DNA of 64,000 nucleotides, from the NCBI GenBank assembly GCA_963717985.1, contig CAVQYC010000002.1:496001-560000 (forward strand), read 5' to 3'. Under the pieces are notes generated by a model. The model did no database searches. It was not told where the DNA came from and worked only from the letters and a program-made list of their open reading frames with translations. This DNA is from BOG-1155 sp963717985. GTDB taxonomy: Bacteria > Desulfobacterota > Syntrophorhabdia > Syntrophorhabdales > WCHB1-27. Shown one piece after another: positions 53,359-63,577 of this stretch. A program made the translations under genes and the position numbers. Position 1 is the stretch's first letter. Each line of letters begins with the position of its first letter.

Positions 53359-53787
53359 ATGAAAGACATGGGTACACCCCATAAGAGGATGCAGGAGTTG
53401 TGCGATTGCTTCGCTGAGACCGACCCCCTCAAGGAGATGGCCCTGCTCGGCGCGGACGCGGACAAAGAGGAGGCCGCCCTTAAATGGCTTGCCCTGGCGA
53501 TTCTGCACGGTGTTGACCGCAATGCAAAAAAGATTTGTCTGGAAAGGACTGCAAAAGGCTCCGTGAAAGCAGAGGCCGAGTATAGGGATACGGAGCTGCC
53601 AACGCCGGGGGCCGAGATAGGCGGGAAAGTGATAGAGGCGGCGCGGCAGATCAGCCACATCGAGAACGAAAAAGGTGAGATGCCGATTGCGGTCGGCATC
53701 AGGGACAGCAGCATCGAGATACGCATGGAGGTGGAGCGTAAGCACGGAGACGAAAAAATCACGCTCACCTTCGGTAAACTGAGATGA
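53359..53787 (+). CDS. Hypothetical protein (142 residues)
   Basis: GGAGGTTGAGTC precedes the ATG. The N-terminal two thirds are helical (DPLKEMALLGADADKEEAAL), ending in two or three strands (MPIAVGIRDSSIEIRMEVER). No family is recognised. It begins a plus-strand run with the flavoprotein gene 10 bp later and the IDI-2 gene. Confidence 0.75.
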   Translation: MKDMGTPHKRMQELCDCFAETDPLKEMALLGADADKEEAALKWLALAILHGVDRNAKKICLERTAKGSVKAEAEYRDTELPTPGAEIGGKVIEAARQISHIENEKGEMPIAVGIRDSSIEIRMEVERKHGDEKITLTFGKLR

Positions 53788-53797
53788 TAGGGGTCAC

Positions 53798-54382
53798 ATG
53801 AAAGTTGCCGCATTCAACGGCTCGCCGAGGGTCGGGGGAAACATCGAAACACTTCTGCGTGAGACAATCCGGCCGATAGAGGACGCCGGCTTTGATGTGA
53901 CAAAGTTCACGTTGAACGAGATGAACATAAGGCCGTGTCAGGACTGCGGCGGATGCGAAACGACGGGACGGTGTGTCCAGGTGGACGACATGGCGTTGAT
54001 AGCTGACGCGATCCGCGCAGCCGACCGGTTTATCCTTGCCTCTCCCATTTTCTTTTTCGGTCTTTCAGCGCAGACAAAGACGATGATAGACAGATGTCAG
54101 GCCTTCTGGTGTGAAAAATACGTGTTGAAGCAGCCTATCCCCGAAGGGGAGAACGGGAGAAAGGGATTGCTTCTGCTTGTGGGGGGAATGAAGAAAGAGA
54201 TCGGTGTTCAGTGCGGTGAGGCAACGGCAAAGGCATTTTTCAGGACCATCAGCGTGGGGGAACACGAAACGCTCAGCTATCTCGGCATAGACAAGAAGGG
54301 GGCGATCTGCGGCCACGAGAGCGCTTTACGGGACGCGTATCGGGCCGGACGAAGGCTGGTCGGGCAAGACGGGCGGGAGTAG
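53798..54382 (+). CDS. Flavodoxin-fold NAD(P)H-dependent FMN reductase-like protein
   Basis: A 194-residue flavoprotein with the FMN phosphate loop NGSPRVGGNIE and ASPIFFFGLSAQTK. A Cys-rich stretch CQDCGGCETTGRC (residues 48-60) follows, as in iron-sulfur flavoproteins of anaerobes, which use it to hold a 4Fe-4S cluster. It probably supplies electrons or reduced FMN. Three bases separate it from the FMN-dependent isomerase gene, a plausible functional link. Confidence 0.85.
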   Translation: MKVAAFNGSPRVGGNIETLLRETIRPIEDAGFDVTKFTLNEMNIRPCQDCGGCETTGRCVQVDDMALIADAIRAADRFILASPIFFFGLSAQTKTMIDRCQAFWCEKYVLKQPIPEGENGRKGLLLLVGGMKKEIGVQCGEATAKAFFRTISVGEHETLSYLGIDKKGAICGHESALRDAYRAGRRLVGQDGRE

Positions 54383-54385
54383 CCG

Positions 54386-55387
54386 GTGGAGGCAGGGGCC
54401 GGGAGCTACAGCGCCATAAAGGACGCCCATATAGAAACATGCCTTACCCGCGAAGTAGAGTCGAGGCTCGCCACAGGTCTTGAGAGCCTGAGTCTCGTCC
54501 TCGATGTGCCGGACTTTGCGGAGAAGGACATGGACACCACCGTTCAGTTCTTGGGCCGGACACTCTCGATGCCGCTTCTTATCGCCCCTATCACGGGCGG
54601 CGGCCGCCGTTCGGCAGGCATTAACAGAAACCTTGCAACAGCCGCCGAGCAGTGCCGGATAGCCATGGCCGTAGGGTCGGAGCGGCCCATGCTGGAGAAA
54701 AGGGCGGGCGCCGAATCGTATCTGGTGAGAGAGTTTGCGCCTACCATTCCACTGCTCGCCAACCTTGGTCTGGTCGACGCGAAGAAAGGCAGGGACTACC
54801 TTAGAGAGGCGGTCGAGTCTATCGGCGCGGACGGACTCATCCTGTACGTGAACCCGCTGCATGAGATCCTTCAGCCCGATGGGGAGAGCGATTTCAGCGG
54901 CGCCCTCGATACGCTCGCAGCAATAATCGACGCGTTCCCTTATCCCGTATTTCTCAAGGAGGTCGGGTCCGGCCTGCCGGAATCGATCGTTCGCTGGGCG
55001 GCGACAAAAGAGATCGCGGGGATAGATGTCGCGGGTCTGGGCGGCACGAACTGGCCGAAGATCGAGGGCCTCATCCAGGGCAAGGACTATACGGTTTACG
55101 AGAGCCTTGGCACGTGCACGAGAGATGCGATCATCAACAGCCGCAAATGGCTGAGGAAGGGGCAGCATCTCATCGGCGGGGGAGGCATCAGGACCGGAAT
55201 CGATATGGCCAAGGCCTTCGCCCTGGGCGCGACCCTCACTTCGATGGCGCTCCCGTTCCTGAGATGGTCCGGGGAATCGGCGGAAAAAGTGATCCGCGAG
55301 GTCGAAAGGCTCAAAGAGGAACTTTGTGTCGGCCTCTGGTGCAGCGGGTCAAGAACGATAAGCGAGCTGGCGGGGAAGGTCGTCTAA
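54386..55387 (+). CDS. fni: Type 2 isopentenyl-diphosphate delta-isomerase
   Basis: A 333-residue FMN-dependent TIM-barrel enzyme. The family start (AIKDAHIETCL), the flavin loop LIAPITGGGRRSAGINRNLA and IGGGGIRTGIDMAKAFALGA are present. It interconverts IPP and DMAPP and needs reduced FMN. It starts with a GTG after GGGAG. In an organism with the MEP pathway (ispE at 21690) the enzyme is accessory. Members of the lactate-oxidase-like superfamily are the main alternative. Confidence 0.85.
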   Translation: MEAGAGSYSAIKDAHIETCLTREVESRLATGLESLSLVLDVPDFAEKDMDTTVQFLGRTLSMPLLIAPITGGGRRSAGINRNLATAAEQCRIAMAVGSERPMLEKRAGAESYLVREFAPTIPLLANLGLVDAKKGRDYLREAVESIGADGLILYVNPLHEILQPDGESDFSGALDTLAAIIDAFPYPVFLKEVGSGLPESIVRWAATKEIAGIDVAGLGGTNWPKIEGLIQGKDYTVYESLGTCTRDAIINSRKWLRKGQHLIGGGGIRTGIDMAKAFALGATLTSMALPFLRWSGESAEKVIREVERLKEELCVGLWCSGSRTISELAGKVV

Positions 55388-55654
55388 ACAGCGCGAGGCC
55401 CGCTCTTCTCTTCTTCTTTAGGCGGCCGGCCAACGGCATGATCGATGCCGGAATCAGAGCATTGTGGTCCCTGCCCTTTAAGCCCCGGCACAGACGACGG
55501 CAGAGAGTTTCATCACCAGTGAAGAATCTATTGACGTGTCGCACTCGACGTTGGAAAATATTCCTGCGCCACGCTTTCCGATTCCTCGGCGCTATATGTT
55601 GGGAAGGGGGCGTGGCACATCGCAGATGGTTTTGAAGGGTGAGTCCTCATAATT

Positions 55655-56416
55655 GTGGTTATACGAATTTTAGTCATACTGATATCGTGCCTGTTTCTAT
55701 GTCCCTGCCAGCATTTATCGGCTGAGGAGGTAAATCCTTATGACATTGTGCCTGTCAAGCCTGAGTTAAAGGAGCTGACCGCCGAACTGCAAAAGCTCAC
55801 CTGCCGGATTCCGGCCGGGGAGCTGGAAAGTCGCCTGCGACTGGCCCTCAAGCTGATAGTTGAGCAGCATCCAAATCCAGCCGTCAGAGAACTTAACCGG
55901 CTCATCGCCGAAAATCGAATGTTCCTGCTTTTTAGCTCCGAATACCTGAGTGGACTTAAAGAACTTTCCGCGGAAACGATGCCGGCGAACACGAAGGATG
56001 GTAAGAAAAGGGACTATTACCTGGTCTTGACTTTCGATCCCGACCTGCTTCTTTGCAGCGAGAGCGAAAGCGATGTCAGGGAAATCATGATCGCGTTAGA
56101 CCACGAGATGTTCCATTACCGGCAATGGCTGGCCGCCTGGCCTGACACCGAAGTTTTCCGAATCTACAAGTATCTGAAGAACGTCAAAATACCACTCAAA
56201 CTTTGCCGCCAGTTTTGGCAGAACGAGTTCGCCGCCTACCGCCGCACCTGCGTCCTGATCGATACCTGGGACAACAAAAGTCTGATGCCTACCGACAATT
56301 TTTGTCTCTATGACAGCGACCGGGAATTTGAGGACAAATTGTATCTGCATCTCTTGAAAAACTCCAACGTGTCGATAGGTTGCAAGGAGGTATGGCGGGA
56401 AGACATCGACAAATAA
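55655..56416 (+). CDS. Secreted hypothetical protein with an HExxH motif
   Basis: A 253-residue protein with a signal peptide (VIRILVILISCLFLCPCQ, cleavage near residue 23). A helical domain is followed by ALDHEMFHYRQW (residues 146-157), which contains HEMFH and so matches the HExxH zinc-protease pattern. A third ligand could be the Glu of WQNEFAAYRR, 40 residues on, also gluzincin-like. No known peptidase family is recognised. The start is a GTG with AAGGGTGAG upstream. Confidence 0.72.
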   Translation: MVIRILVILISCLFLCPCQHLSAEEVNPYDIVPVKPELKELTAELQKLTCRIPAGELESRLRLALKLIVEQHPNPAVRELNRLIAENRMFLLFSSEYLSGLKELSAETMPANTKDGKKRDYYLVLTFDPDLLLCSESESDVREIMIALDHEMFHYRQWLAAWPDTEVFRIYKYLKNVKIPLKLCRQFWQNEFAAYRRTCVLIDTWDNKSLMPTDNFCLYDSDREFEDKLYLHLLKNSNVSIGCKEVWREDIDK

Positions 56417-56453
56417 AGAGGTAGCTCCGGCGGACCATAATTCAAAAATTCCA

Positions 56454-56714
56454 TCACGTGCTTTGTGGCCCGCACTCGCATACGTCCACCACGCGAATTT
56501 CTCCCACTTCAGGTACCTTCTCCCGAATAAGCTTGTCCGCCCACAAACTGAGGGCGTTCATGCCGCATCAGTGGAGCCTACCGCCGAAGGACTTTATCAC
56601 AAGCACGCCTCTTTCCTCATCAAGCTCCATCAACTCCACATACCCCTCTGCCAGTTCTTCGAGCCTCGGGTTGATCGTCGCCAGGGTCCGTTCAATTTTC
56701 TCCTTTAACATCAT
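56454..56714 (-). CDS. NifU-like protein with an in-frame TGA (candidate selenoprotein)
   Basis: The frame reads 86 residues if TGA at codon 49 (56570-56568) is read through. The start is firm: ATGATG at 56714 after GGAGGAGATGGGGC. The residues before and after TGA both fit the NifU C-terminal (pfam01106-like) fold: LKEKIERTLATINPRLEELA, then GVLVIKSFGGRLH-TGA-CGMNALSLWADKLI and EKVPEVGEIRVV. The Cys after TGA aligns with the second Cys of the NifU C-x2-C pair. A stem-loop starts 11 nt after TGA (CGCCC/GGGCG, 9-nt loop). NifU domains carry Fe-S clusters. Either Sec is inserted or the gene has a nonsense mutation. Confidence 0.6.
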
Positions 56715-56991
56715 TGCCCCATCTCCTCCAAACCCGGCCTTTCCGGGTGTGGATATGATACCACGGAAAAGGAGACTGCGGGAATCGCAAACCGGCGCGC
56801 GGCCAGGGCAAATGCATCTGGAAACTGTCTACCCGGACCGCATGACACCCTTCAGGAAGAATTTTACGGCTTGAAGGATATCGAGAACACCCTTTAATGG
56901 GTACTATTTCTCGCACGCGGGCATCCCAGGAGAGTGAAAAATACCGCTTGAAACCCGCAAGAATTTGTTTTCACATTCGACGACTTTTTCT

Positions 56992-58347
56992 GTTATTGCA
57001 ACATAAAAATGTCACCCTTTTTGCAACGTGAATATGTCACCCCCCCTTGGCCCTTTTCATAGAGACGCTCTCGCTTCGCTCGCCGGCCCTGGGCGCATGT
57101 AGGACCCCGGCCGGACGCGTCCTTCGATAGGCTTGCAGGGAACCTCTCCCGCCGTATGATGAAAGACATGCCAGCTTCCGTCGAGCCAATGATTCGCCGT
57201 AACGGAAGCCTTGGCAAAGCTCAGCCTCGTCTTTGTCGGGAACAGTTGGATCGCCTGTCCGTCGACCGAGATCGTGTTGTCGTAATTGACCTTTGCCTCA
57301 TATCGCTTACAAAGGATGTTCCGCATGTCCGCGTCTTGAGGAAGCGGTCTCCATGCAGGCTTCGGGTCTTCCGGGGCAACGCCGAAGAGCCGAGCGTACT
57401 TGGGGATGAAGGTTTCGTTCAGATACTTCGTCGCCCCTTCGCGGTCGGCGATATTCTTAAGCCGAAGCTCAGCGACAAGCCTGTCCTGGAAGGTCCTGTT
57501 GATCCTCTCGCCTCTTCCTCTGGCTTGAGCAGAATGGGCAAAGATGAGCCGTATCCCCAGCTCGCTCATGGCTCTCTGGAACTGGGTAGGCTCGACAGAA
57601 TCGCTCTTATGCCGGGTGGTTTTAAACTGGGAGGCCCGATCGAGATAGAAGACCGAGGGCCGGCCGAAACGGGCAAAGACCTCTTTGCATACGCCAAAAC
57701 AGCCCTCCAGGTCTTCTTCCTTTCGAAACAGCCCATAAAGAGGCTTCCCCGTCGAGTCGTCCGTAGACAGAAGGAGCGTTGTCTTTTCCTCCCCGAACCA
57801 CGCATGGGGAGAGCCGTCCAAAAAGAGCATATGGCCTTCCTTCTCCGATCGTTTTCTTCTCTTCCTATGTCTGCGCTGCTTCCGGACCTTTCCTCCGAAC
57901 CCTTCAGGACGAAGCCATTGCCGCAAGGTCTCGCGGTTGATCTTTATCCCTTCCTGCTCTTCCAGCATCTCCGAGAGGTGGGAGAAGTTGAAGTCGAAAT
58001 ACTTCTCATTGGCGAGCTTCATCGCCCGCTCTTTCATCCCGGCAGGGAAAGCTCTGCAGGAAGGGCGCCCGCTGTTGCCGTGCTTAATTCCGGAAGGTCC
58101 TTCCTTCTTCACTTTAGCCTTGATCCTCTTTAGCTGGCGGAGGGAGACGCCTAACGCCGCCGCAGCCTCTCCGTTCATCATCCTGCCGTCCAATGCCGCC
58201 GCTACCACGCCGTACCGCCTTACCTCTTCCGTCATGAACGTCACTCCTTTTCTCACCGGAGCACCTCCCCTCGGTGCCCCTTGTTATCGGCGGGGGTGAC
58301 ATTTTCATATTGCAGCTAAGGGGTGACATAATTATATTGCAGCAACA
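56992..58347 (-). mobile_element. Insertion sequence of the IS1202/ISTde1-like type (ISNCY)
   Basis: A 17-bp direct repeat, ATTCGACGACTTTTTCT, flanks the element (56975-56991 and 58348-58364). The ends are imperfect inverted repeats, each with two tandem TGCAA-TAT-ATGTCACC-type units. One transposase gene fills the inside. Long target duplications of about this size are, as I recall, typical of the ISTde1 group of the IS1202 family. Confidence 0.85.
57057..58235 (-). CDS. ISNCY/IS1202-family transposase
   Basis: 392 residues from the ATG at 58235 (AAAGGAG upstream). An N-terminal HTH (GEAAAALGVSLRQLKRIKAK) is followed by an rve-type DDE domain: Asp in LFLDGSPHAWFG, Asp in FYLDRASQFK and Glu in RGERINRTFQDRL. 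The frame is intact to the end. It may be an active copy. Confidence 0.9.
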   Translation of the reverse strand: MTEEVRRYGVVAAALDGRMMNGEAAAALGVSLRQLKRIKAKVKKEGPSGIKHGNSGRPSCRAFPAGMKERAMKLANEKYFDFNFSHLSEMLEEQEGIKINRETLRQWLRPEGFGGKVRKQRRHRKRRKRSEKEGHMLFLDGSPHAWFGEEKTTLLLSTDDSTGKPLYGLFRKEEDLEGCFGVCKEVFARFGRPSVFYLDRASQFKTTRHKSDSVEPTQFQRAMSELGIRLIFAHSAQARGRGERINRTFQDRLVAELRLKNIADREGATKYLNETFIPKYARLFGVAPEDPKPAWRPLPQDADMRNILCKRYEAKVNYDNTISVDGQAIQLFPTKTRLSFAKASVTANHWLDGSWHVFHHTAGEVPCKPIEGRVRPGSYMRPGPASEARASL

Positions 58348-58363
58348 ATTCGACGACTTTTTC

Positions 58364-58391
58364 TTGACATCGGATAGGCAACTCATAATAA
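58364..58391 (+). promoter_or_regulatory. Candidate promoter of the repeat protein
   Basis: TTGACA at 58364-58369 begins at the last base of the IS target duplication. An AT-rich stretch (CATAATAAATATGA) follows at -10-like distance, but no perfect -10 with 17-bp spacing is present. Confidence 0.4.
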
Positions 58392-58528
58392 ATATGACTG
58401 TACTCTGAAAAAGTCACACCGACGGTGAGGGACGAGACGGAAAGCGGACAGGTCTCTGATTTGCCTTTCGTGATTTCCTCTCGTAAACAGCCGCGCCAAC
58501 GCTCTCAAGAGCAAAGGGAGGATGATAG

Positions 58529-60856
58529 ATGATGCGAAGAAACCGGCTCTTTCTCTTTACGCTGGCATGGGCAGTATGCGCCATAATGACGATCATGCCG
58601 GCGAGGGCGCATGCGTACGACATTACCGGCACTTACGAAGTCAGCGGCACGACGCTGAACATCGGCACATCGGCCGGGGACGACTACACCGCGCTGACCA
58701 TCGATTCCGGCAGCCCCCCGAGTTATGCCGGCGGTACGCTGAACATTGATGCCGGCGGCACGGTAAACAATAACTCAGGCGGCACGCTGACTATCGATTC
58801 CGTCGGCATGGCGCCCGGCACCAATCCCGGCACGCTGAACATTAATTCCACCGGCATATTAAACAACAACTCCGGGGCTACGCTGAATAACTACGGCATA
58901 TTAAACAACAACTCTGGCGGCACGCTGAACAATTATAGCGCCCTGACCACCTCCGCCGGAGGCATAGGGGCCTATGCTATTCTGTTCAATTACGGCACCC
59001 TGAACAACTACGCCGGCGGCACGCTGACGCAGGCCAGTAATGGCACGCTACAGAATAGTACCACGGGCACGGTGAACAATTGGGGCGCCCTGACCATGAC
59101 CGGCTCCGGCTGGCTGGCGAACATCGGCGTGGTAAACAACTACGCGGGCGGCACTCTGACCGTGACCGGCTCCGGCTCGCTTGACAACGGCGCCGGCGCC
59201 AATCTGAACAACTGGGGCACGCTGAACAACTCCGGCTATCTGTTAAACGACGTGGGCACGGTGACCAACTACGCCGGCGGCACGCTGAATATTTATTCCG
59301 GCGCCACGCTGCTTACCACCAACTCCACTTCCGGCGGCGCTCTGGTCAATCGGGGCACGCTGAACAACTCCGGCTCTCTGGAAAACGACCCGGTCACCCT
59401 GAACGACAACTATGGTACGCTGAACAACAATGCAGGAGGCAAAATCTACAACACTGGGGGAACCCTTAACAACTGGGGAACCCTCAACAACTGGGGCAGC
59501 CTGACCAACGATCCCTCAGGGCCGGCTACCCCCCCGGGCGGCACGCTCAACAACTACGGCACGCTCAACAACTACGGCGGTGTGGGTAACAACGGCTTGT
59601 GCGTGCTGAACAACTACGGTACGTTCAACAACAACTCCGGCGACGTGAGCAACAAGTACGCTCTGAACAATAACTCCGGGGCCATACTGAACAATAGGGG
59701 CACGCTGGAAAACGATGATGCCGGTACGCTTACCAATTACTTGGGAGGCACGCTCAACAACTCAGGAGGTCTGCTGACGAACAACGACGTCGCCACGCTG
59801 TATAACTACGGCACGCTATATAACCACGGCGGCGTGCTGCTCAGCTCGGGCACGGTGAGCAACTCCGGCATCCTGACCAGCTCCGGCGGCGTGCTGCTCA
59901 ACGCCGGAACGCTGACCAACAACGCCGGCGGAACGCTGACCAACAACTCCGGCACGCTGGCCAGCAGTGCTATTGCGCTGGCCAGCAGTTGGATCGGCGC
60001 CCCGTTCAGCTACTCCGGCGGCACGCTGTCCAACGGCGCCACGGTCAGCGGCGTCACCTATGTAGGCACGCTGATCAATAACGGCACGATCAATGGCACC
60101 GGCGCCTACATACAGATTGCCGGCCAGACCACGAACAACGGGAGTATGAGTCAGGCATCCGTCAACATCCAGGGAGGCACCTTTAATCAGCAGGCCGGCA
60201 GCCTGAGCGCGCCCAGCATTACCAACGGCGGGACGTTCAACTACTCAGGCGGCACCATCACGGGCGCCTTTCAGAACGGCGGGACAACCATGGTGACCGG
60301 AGGCACGGCCCTTGCGCCTAATATGTTCGGTGCGTCAGTGATGAATAACTTGGGCGGGAATTTCACCGTAGGTAATGGGCTGAACTCTGCGTACGTCACC
60401 TTCATGAAGGCGGTGACGAACAACGCGGGGGCGACCTTTACCATCGACAACTCATACGTGACCTTCAACGGCCCCGTAGTCAACAACGGGACCTGGATTA
60501 CCGACCCGTCCACCGTTATCTTCAAGGGCATTTTCACCGGCCAGAACGGCACAATCACCGGCTCGCCCGGCGACACGTACGAGTTCCTGGGCTCCGGGGC
60601 CAATACGATCAATCTCGGTGGCAACGCCATCACCATCACAACGCTGGTCCTGGGACCGGGGGTGACCCTAAATATCACGGACGGTTCGCTCACCGTCACC
60701 ACCCTGTTCGATCCGACCGGGTCGAACCCCGGCATTCCCGGCCTTACCGCCACCAACTACAGCATGTTCAGCGCGGTGCCTATCCCGAGCGCTATCCTCT
60801 TATTCGGTCCCGGCCTTGTAGGTCTTGCGGCCATAAGGAGAAGGTTCAAGAAGTAG
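58529..60856 (+). CDS. Exosortase-type (VPxxA-CTERM) surface protein with NNxG repeats
   Basis: A 775-residue secreted protein. The signal peptide ends near residue 30 (MPARAHA). About 400 residues are short tandem repeats of the type GTLNNYAGG or LNNSGTL, likely a solenoid or beta-helix. A less repetitive domain follows (about 500-740). The tail is VPIPSAILLFGPGLVGL followed by RRRFKK, i.e. the VPxPA/PEP-CTERM pattern recognised by exosortases. AAGGGAGG precedes the start. No exosortase gene is in this window. Possibly a biofilm or surface-layer component; that is inference. Confidence 0.86.
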   Translation: MMRRNRLFLFTLAWAVCAIMTIMPARAHAYDITGTYEVSGTTLNIGTSAGDDYTALTIDSGSPPSYAGGTLNIDAGGTVNNNSGGTLTIDSVGMAPGTNPGTLNINSTGILNNNSGATLNNYGILNNNSGGTLNNYSALTTSAGGIGAYAILFNYGTLNNYAGGTLTQASNGTLQNSTTGTVNNWGALTMTGSGWLANIGVVNNYAGGTLTVTGSGSLDNGAGANLNNWGTLNNSGYLLNDVGTVTNYAGGTLNIYSGATLLTTNSTSGGALVNRGTLNNSGSLENDPVTLNDNYGTLNNNAGGKIYNTGGTLNNWGTLNNWGSLTNDPSGPATPPGGTLNNYGTLNNYGGVGNNGLCVLNNYGTFNNNSGDVSNKYALNNNSGAILNNRGTLENDDAGTLTNYLGGTLNNSGGLLTNNDVATLYNYGTLYNHGGVLLSSGTVSNSGILTSSGGVLLNAGTLTNNAGGTLTNNSGTLASSAIALASSWIGAPFSYSGGTLSNGATVSGVTYVGTLINNGTINGTGAYIQIAGQTTNNGSMSQASVNIQGGTFNQQAGSLSAPSITNGGTFNYSGGTITGAFQNGGTTMVTGGTALAPNMFGASVMNNLGGNFTVGNGLNSAYVTFMKAVTNNAGATFTIDNSYVTFNGPVVNNGTWITDPSTVIFKGIFTGQNGTITGSPGDTYEFLGSGANTINLGGNAITITTLVLGPGVTLNITDGSLTVTTLFDPTGSNPGIPGLTATNYSMFSAVPIPSAILLFGPGLVGLAAIRRRFKK

Positions 60857-60878
60857 GCGTTATTCACCCAGCGTCGTG

Positions 60879-60908
60879 GGCAGGATCAGCAAATGACCCT
60901 GCCTTTTT
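60879..60908 (+). terminator. Terminator of the repeat protein gene
   Basis: GGCAGG (60879-60884) pairs with CCTGCC (60898-60903), followed by TTTTT. It lies 22 bp after the stop. Confidence 0.65.
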
Positions 60909-61050
60909 CGTTCGTCGCACCTTCACTATTACCGCTTCAATGTAGCATCAAAAGAAAAAACTTAAGCGTAGGGTCACAGGATGGCTGAACAAGTGGCATA
61001 AGCATCATGCCCGAAAGAGGGGCTGACTATCCGGCGAGAGCCTGACTTTT

Positions 61051-61107
61051 ACATAACGTTCCGGTTCAGCGGCGGCGATACGCCGTCCGCTGAACCGGTT
61101 GTTAGCT
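61051..61107 (+). other. attC-like integron recombination site
   Basis: A 57-bp imperfect palindrome with R''-like ACATAAC at one end and R'-like GTTAGCT at the other. The stem is CCGGTTCAGCGG/CCGCTGAACCGG plus CGGCG/CGCCG with a bulged T. The size and the bulge fit attC sites. No integrase or second site is in the window, so it would be a lone site. A plain hairpin or terminator (GTTTTTT follows) is the alternative. Confidence 0.5.
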
Positions 61108-61156
61108 GACCGTTTTTTGCCGCGTCCGTCAGAAGCCATCAAAGACGTATAAATAG

Positions 61157-61210
61157 CGGTTGTGGGGACACTCCTCTCGCCGATACGGTTGTGGGGACAC
61201 TCCTCTCGCC
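61157..61210. repeat. Two tandem copies of a TGTGGGGACACTCC-containing repeat
   Basis: CGGTTGTGGGGACACTCCTC and five more bases are repeated exactly at 61157-61181 and 61186-61210 (period 29). GGTGTCCCCAC-like sequence follows in inverse orientation at 61228 and 61251. These may be end fragments of a lost insertion sequence. Confidence 0.6.
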
Positions 61211-61267
61211 TCTTGTTCTTCGGAGCGGTGTCCCCACTCCAATCTTGATGGGTGTCCCCCCAACAAT

Positions 61268-63448
<2,181 letters not shown>

Positions 63449-63489
63449 GATATTTACTCCTTTCGTCGTGTGAATCGTTGAACAGTGCT

Positions 63490-63507
63490 ACTATGAATAA
63501 TAATAGT
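63490..63507. promoter_or_regulatory. Candidate PerR/Fur-like operator upstream of katG
   Basis: ACTATGAATAATAATAGT is AT-rich with 5-bp palindromic arms, 42 bp before katG. It resembles the 7-1-7 PerR box only loosely. Confidence 0.35.
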
Positions 63508-63577
63508 TTCGCTGCCCATCCAGCTAACAATTAATGAACGAAACCGATGCCAAAAAAAAGGGAAAGGCATAGGGCCG

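Larger units (their letters stand above)
60857..61267. other. Intergenic region between the repeat protein and katG
   Basis: No gene is supported. It holds a terminator (60879-60908), an attC-like hairpin (61051-61107) and a 29-bp-period tandem repeat (61157-61210). Confidence 0.5.

Noticed and set aside
55388..55654. Possible small gene between the IDI-2 gene and the HExxH gene
   Set aside because: The frames are basic, lack ribosome binding sites and show no motif.
56458..56874. Plus-strand frame of 138 residues
   Set aside because: It is antisense to the NifU-like gene, which has a strong ribosome binding site and recognisable domain.
58620..60100. DNA repeat array or CRISPR in the 58.6-60.1 kb region
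   Set aside because: The repeats are imperfect, follow codon phase and are explained by the protein repeats.
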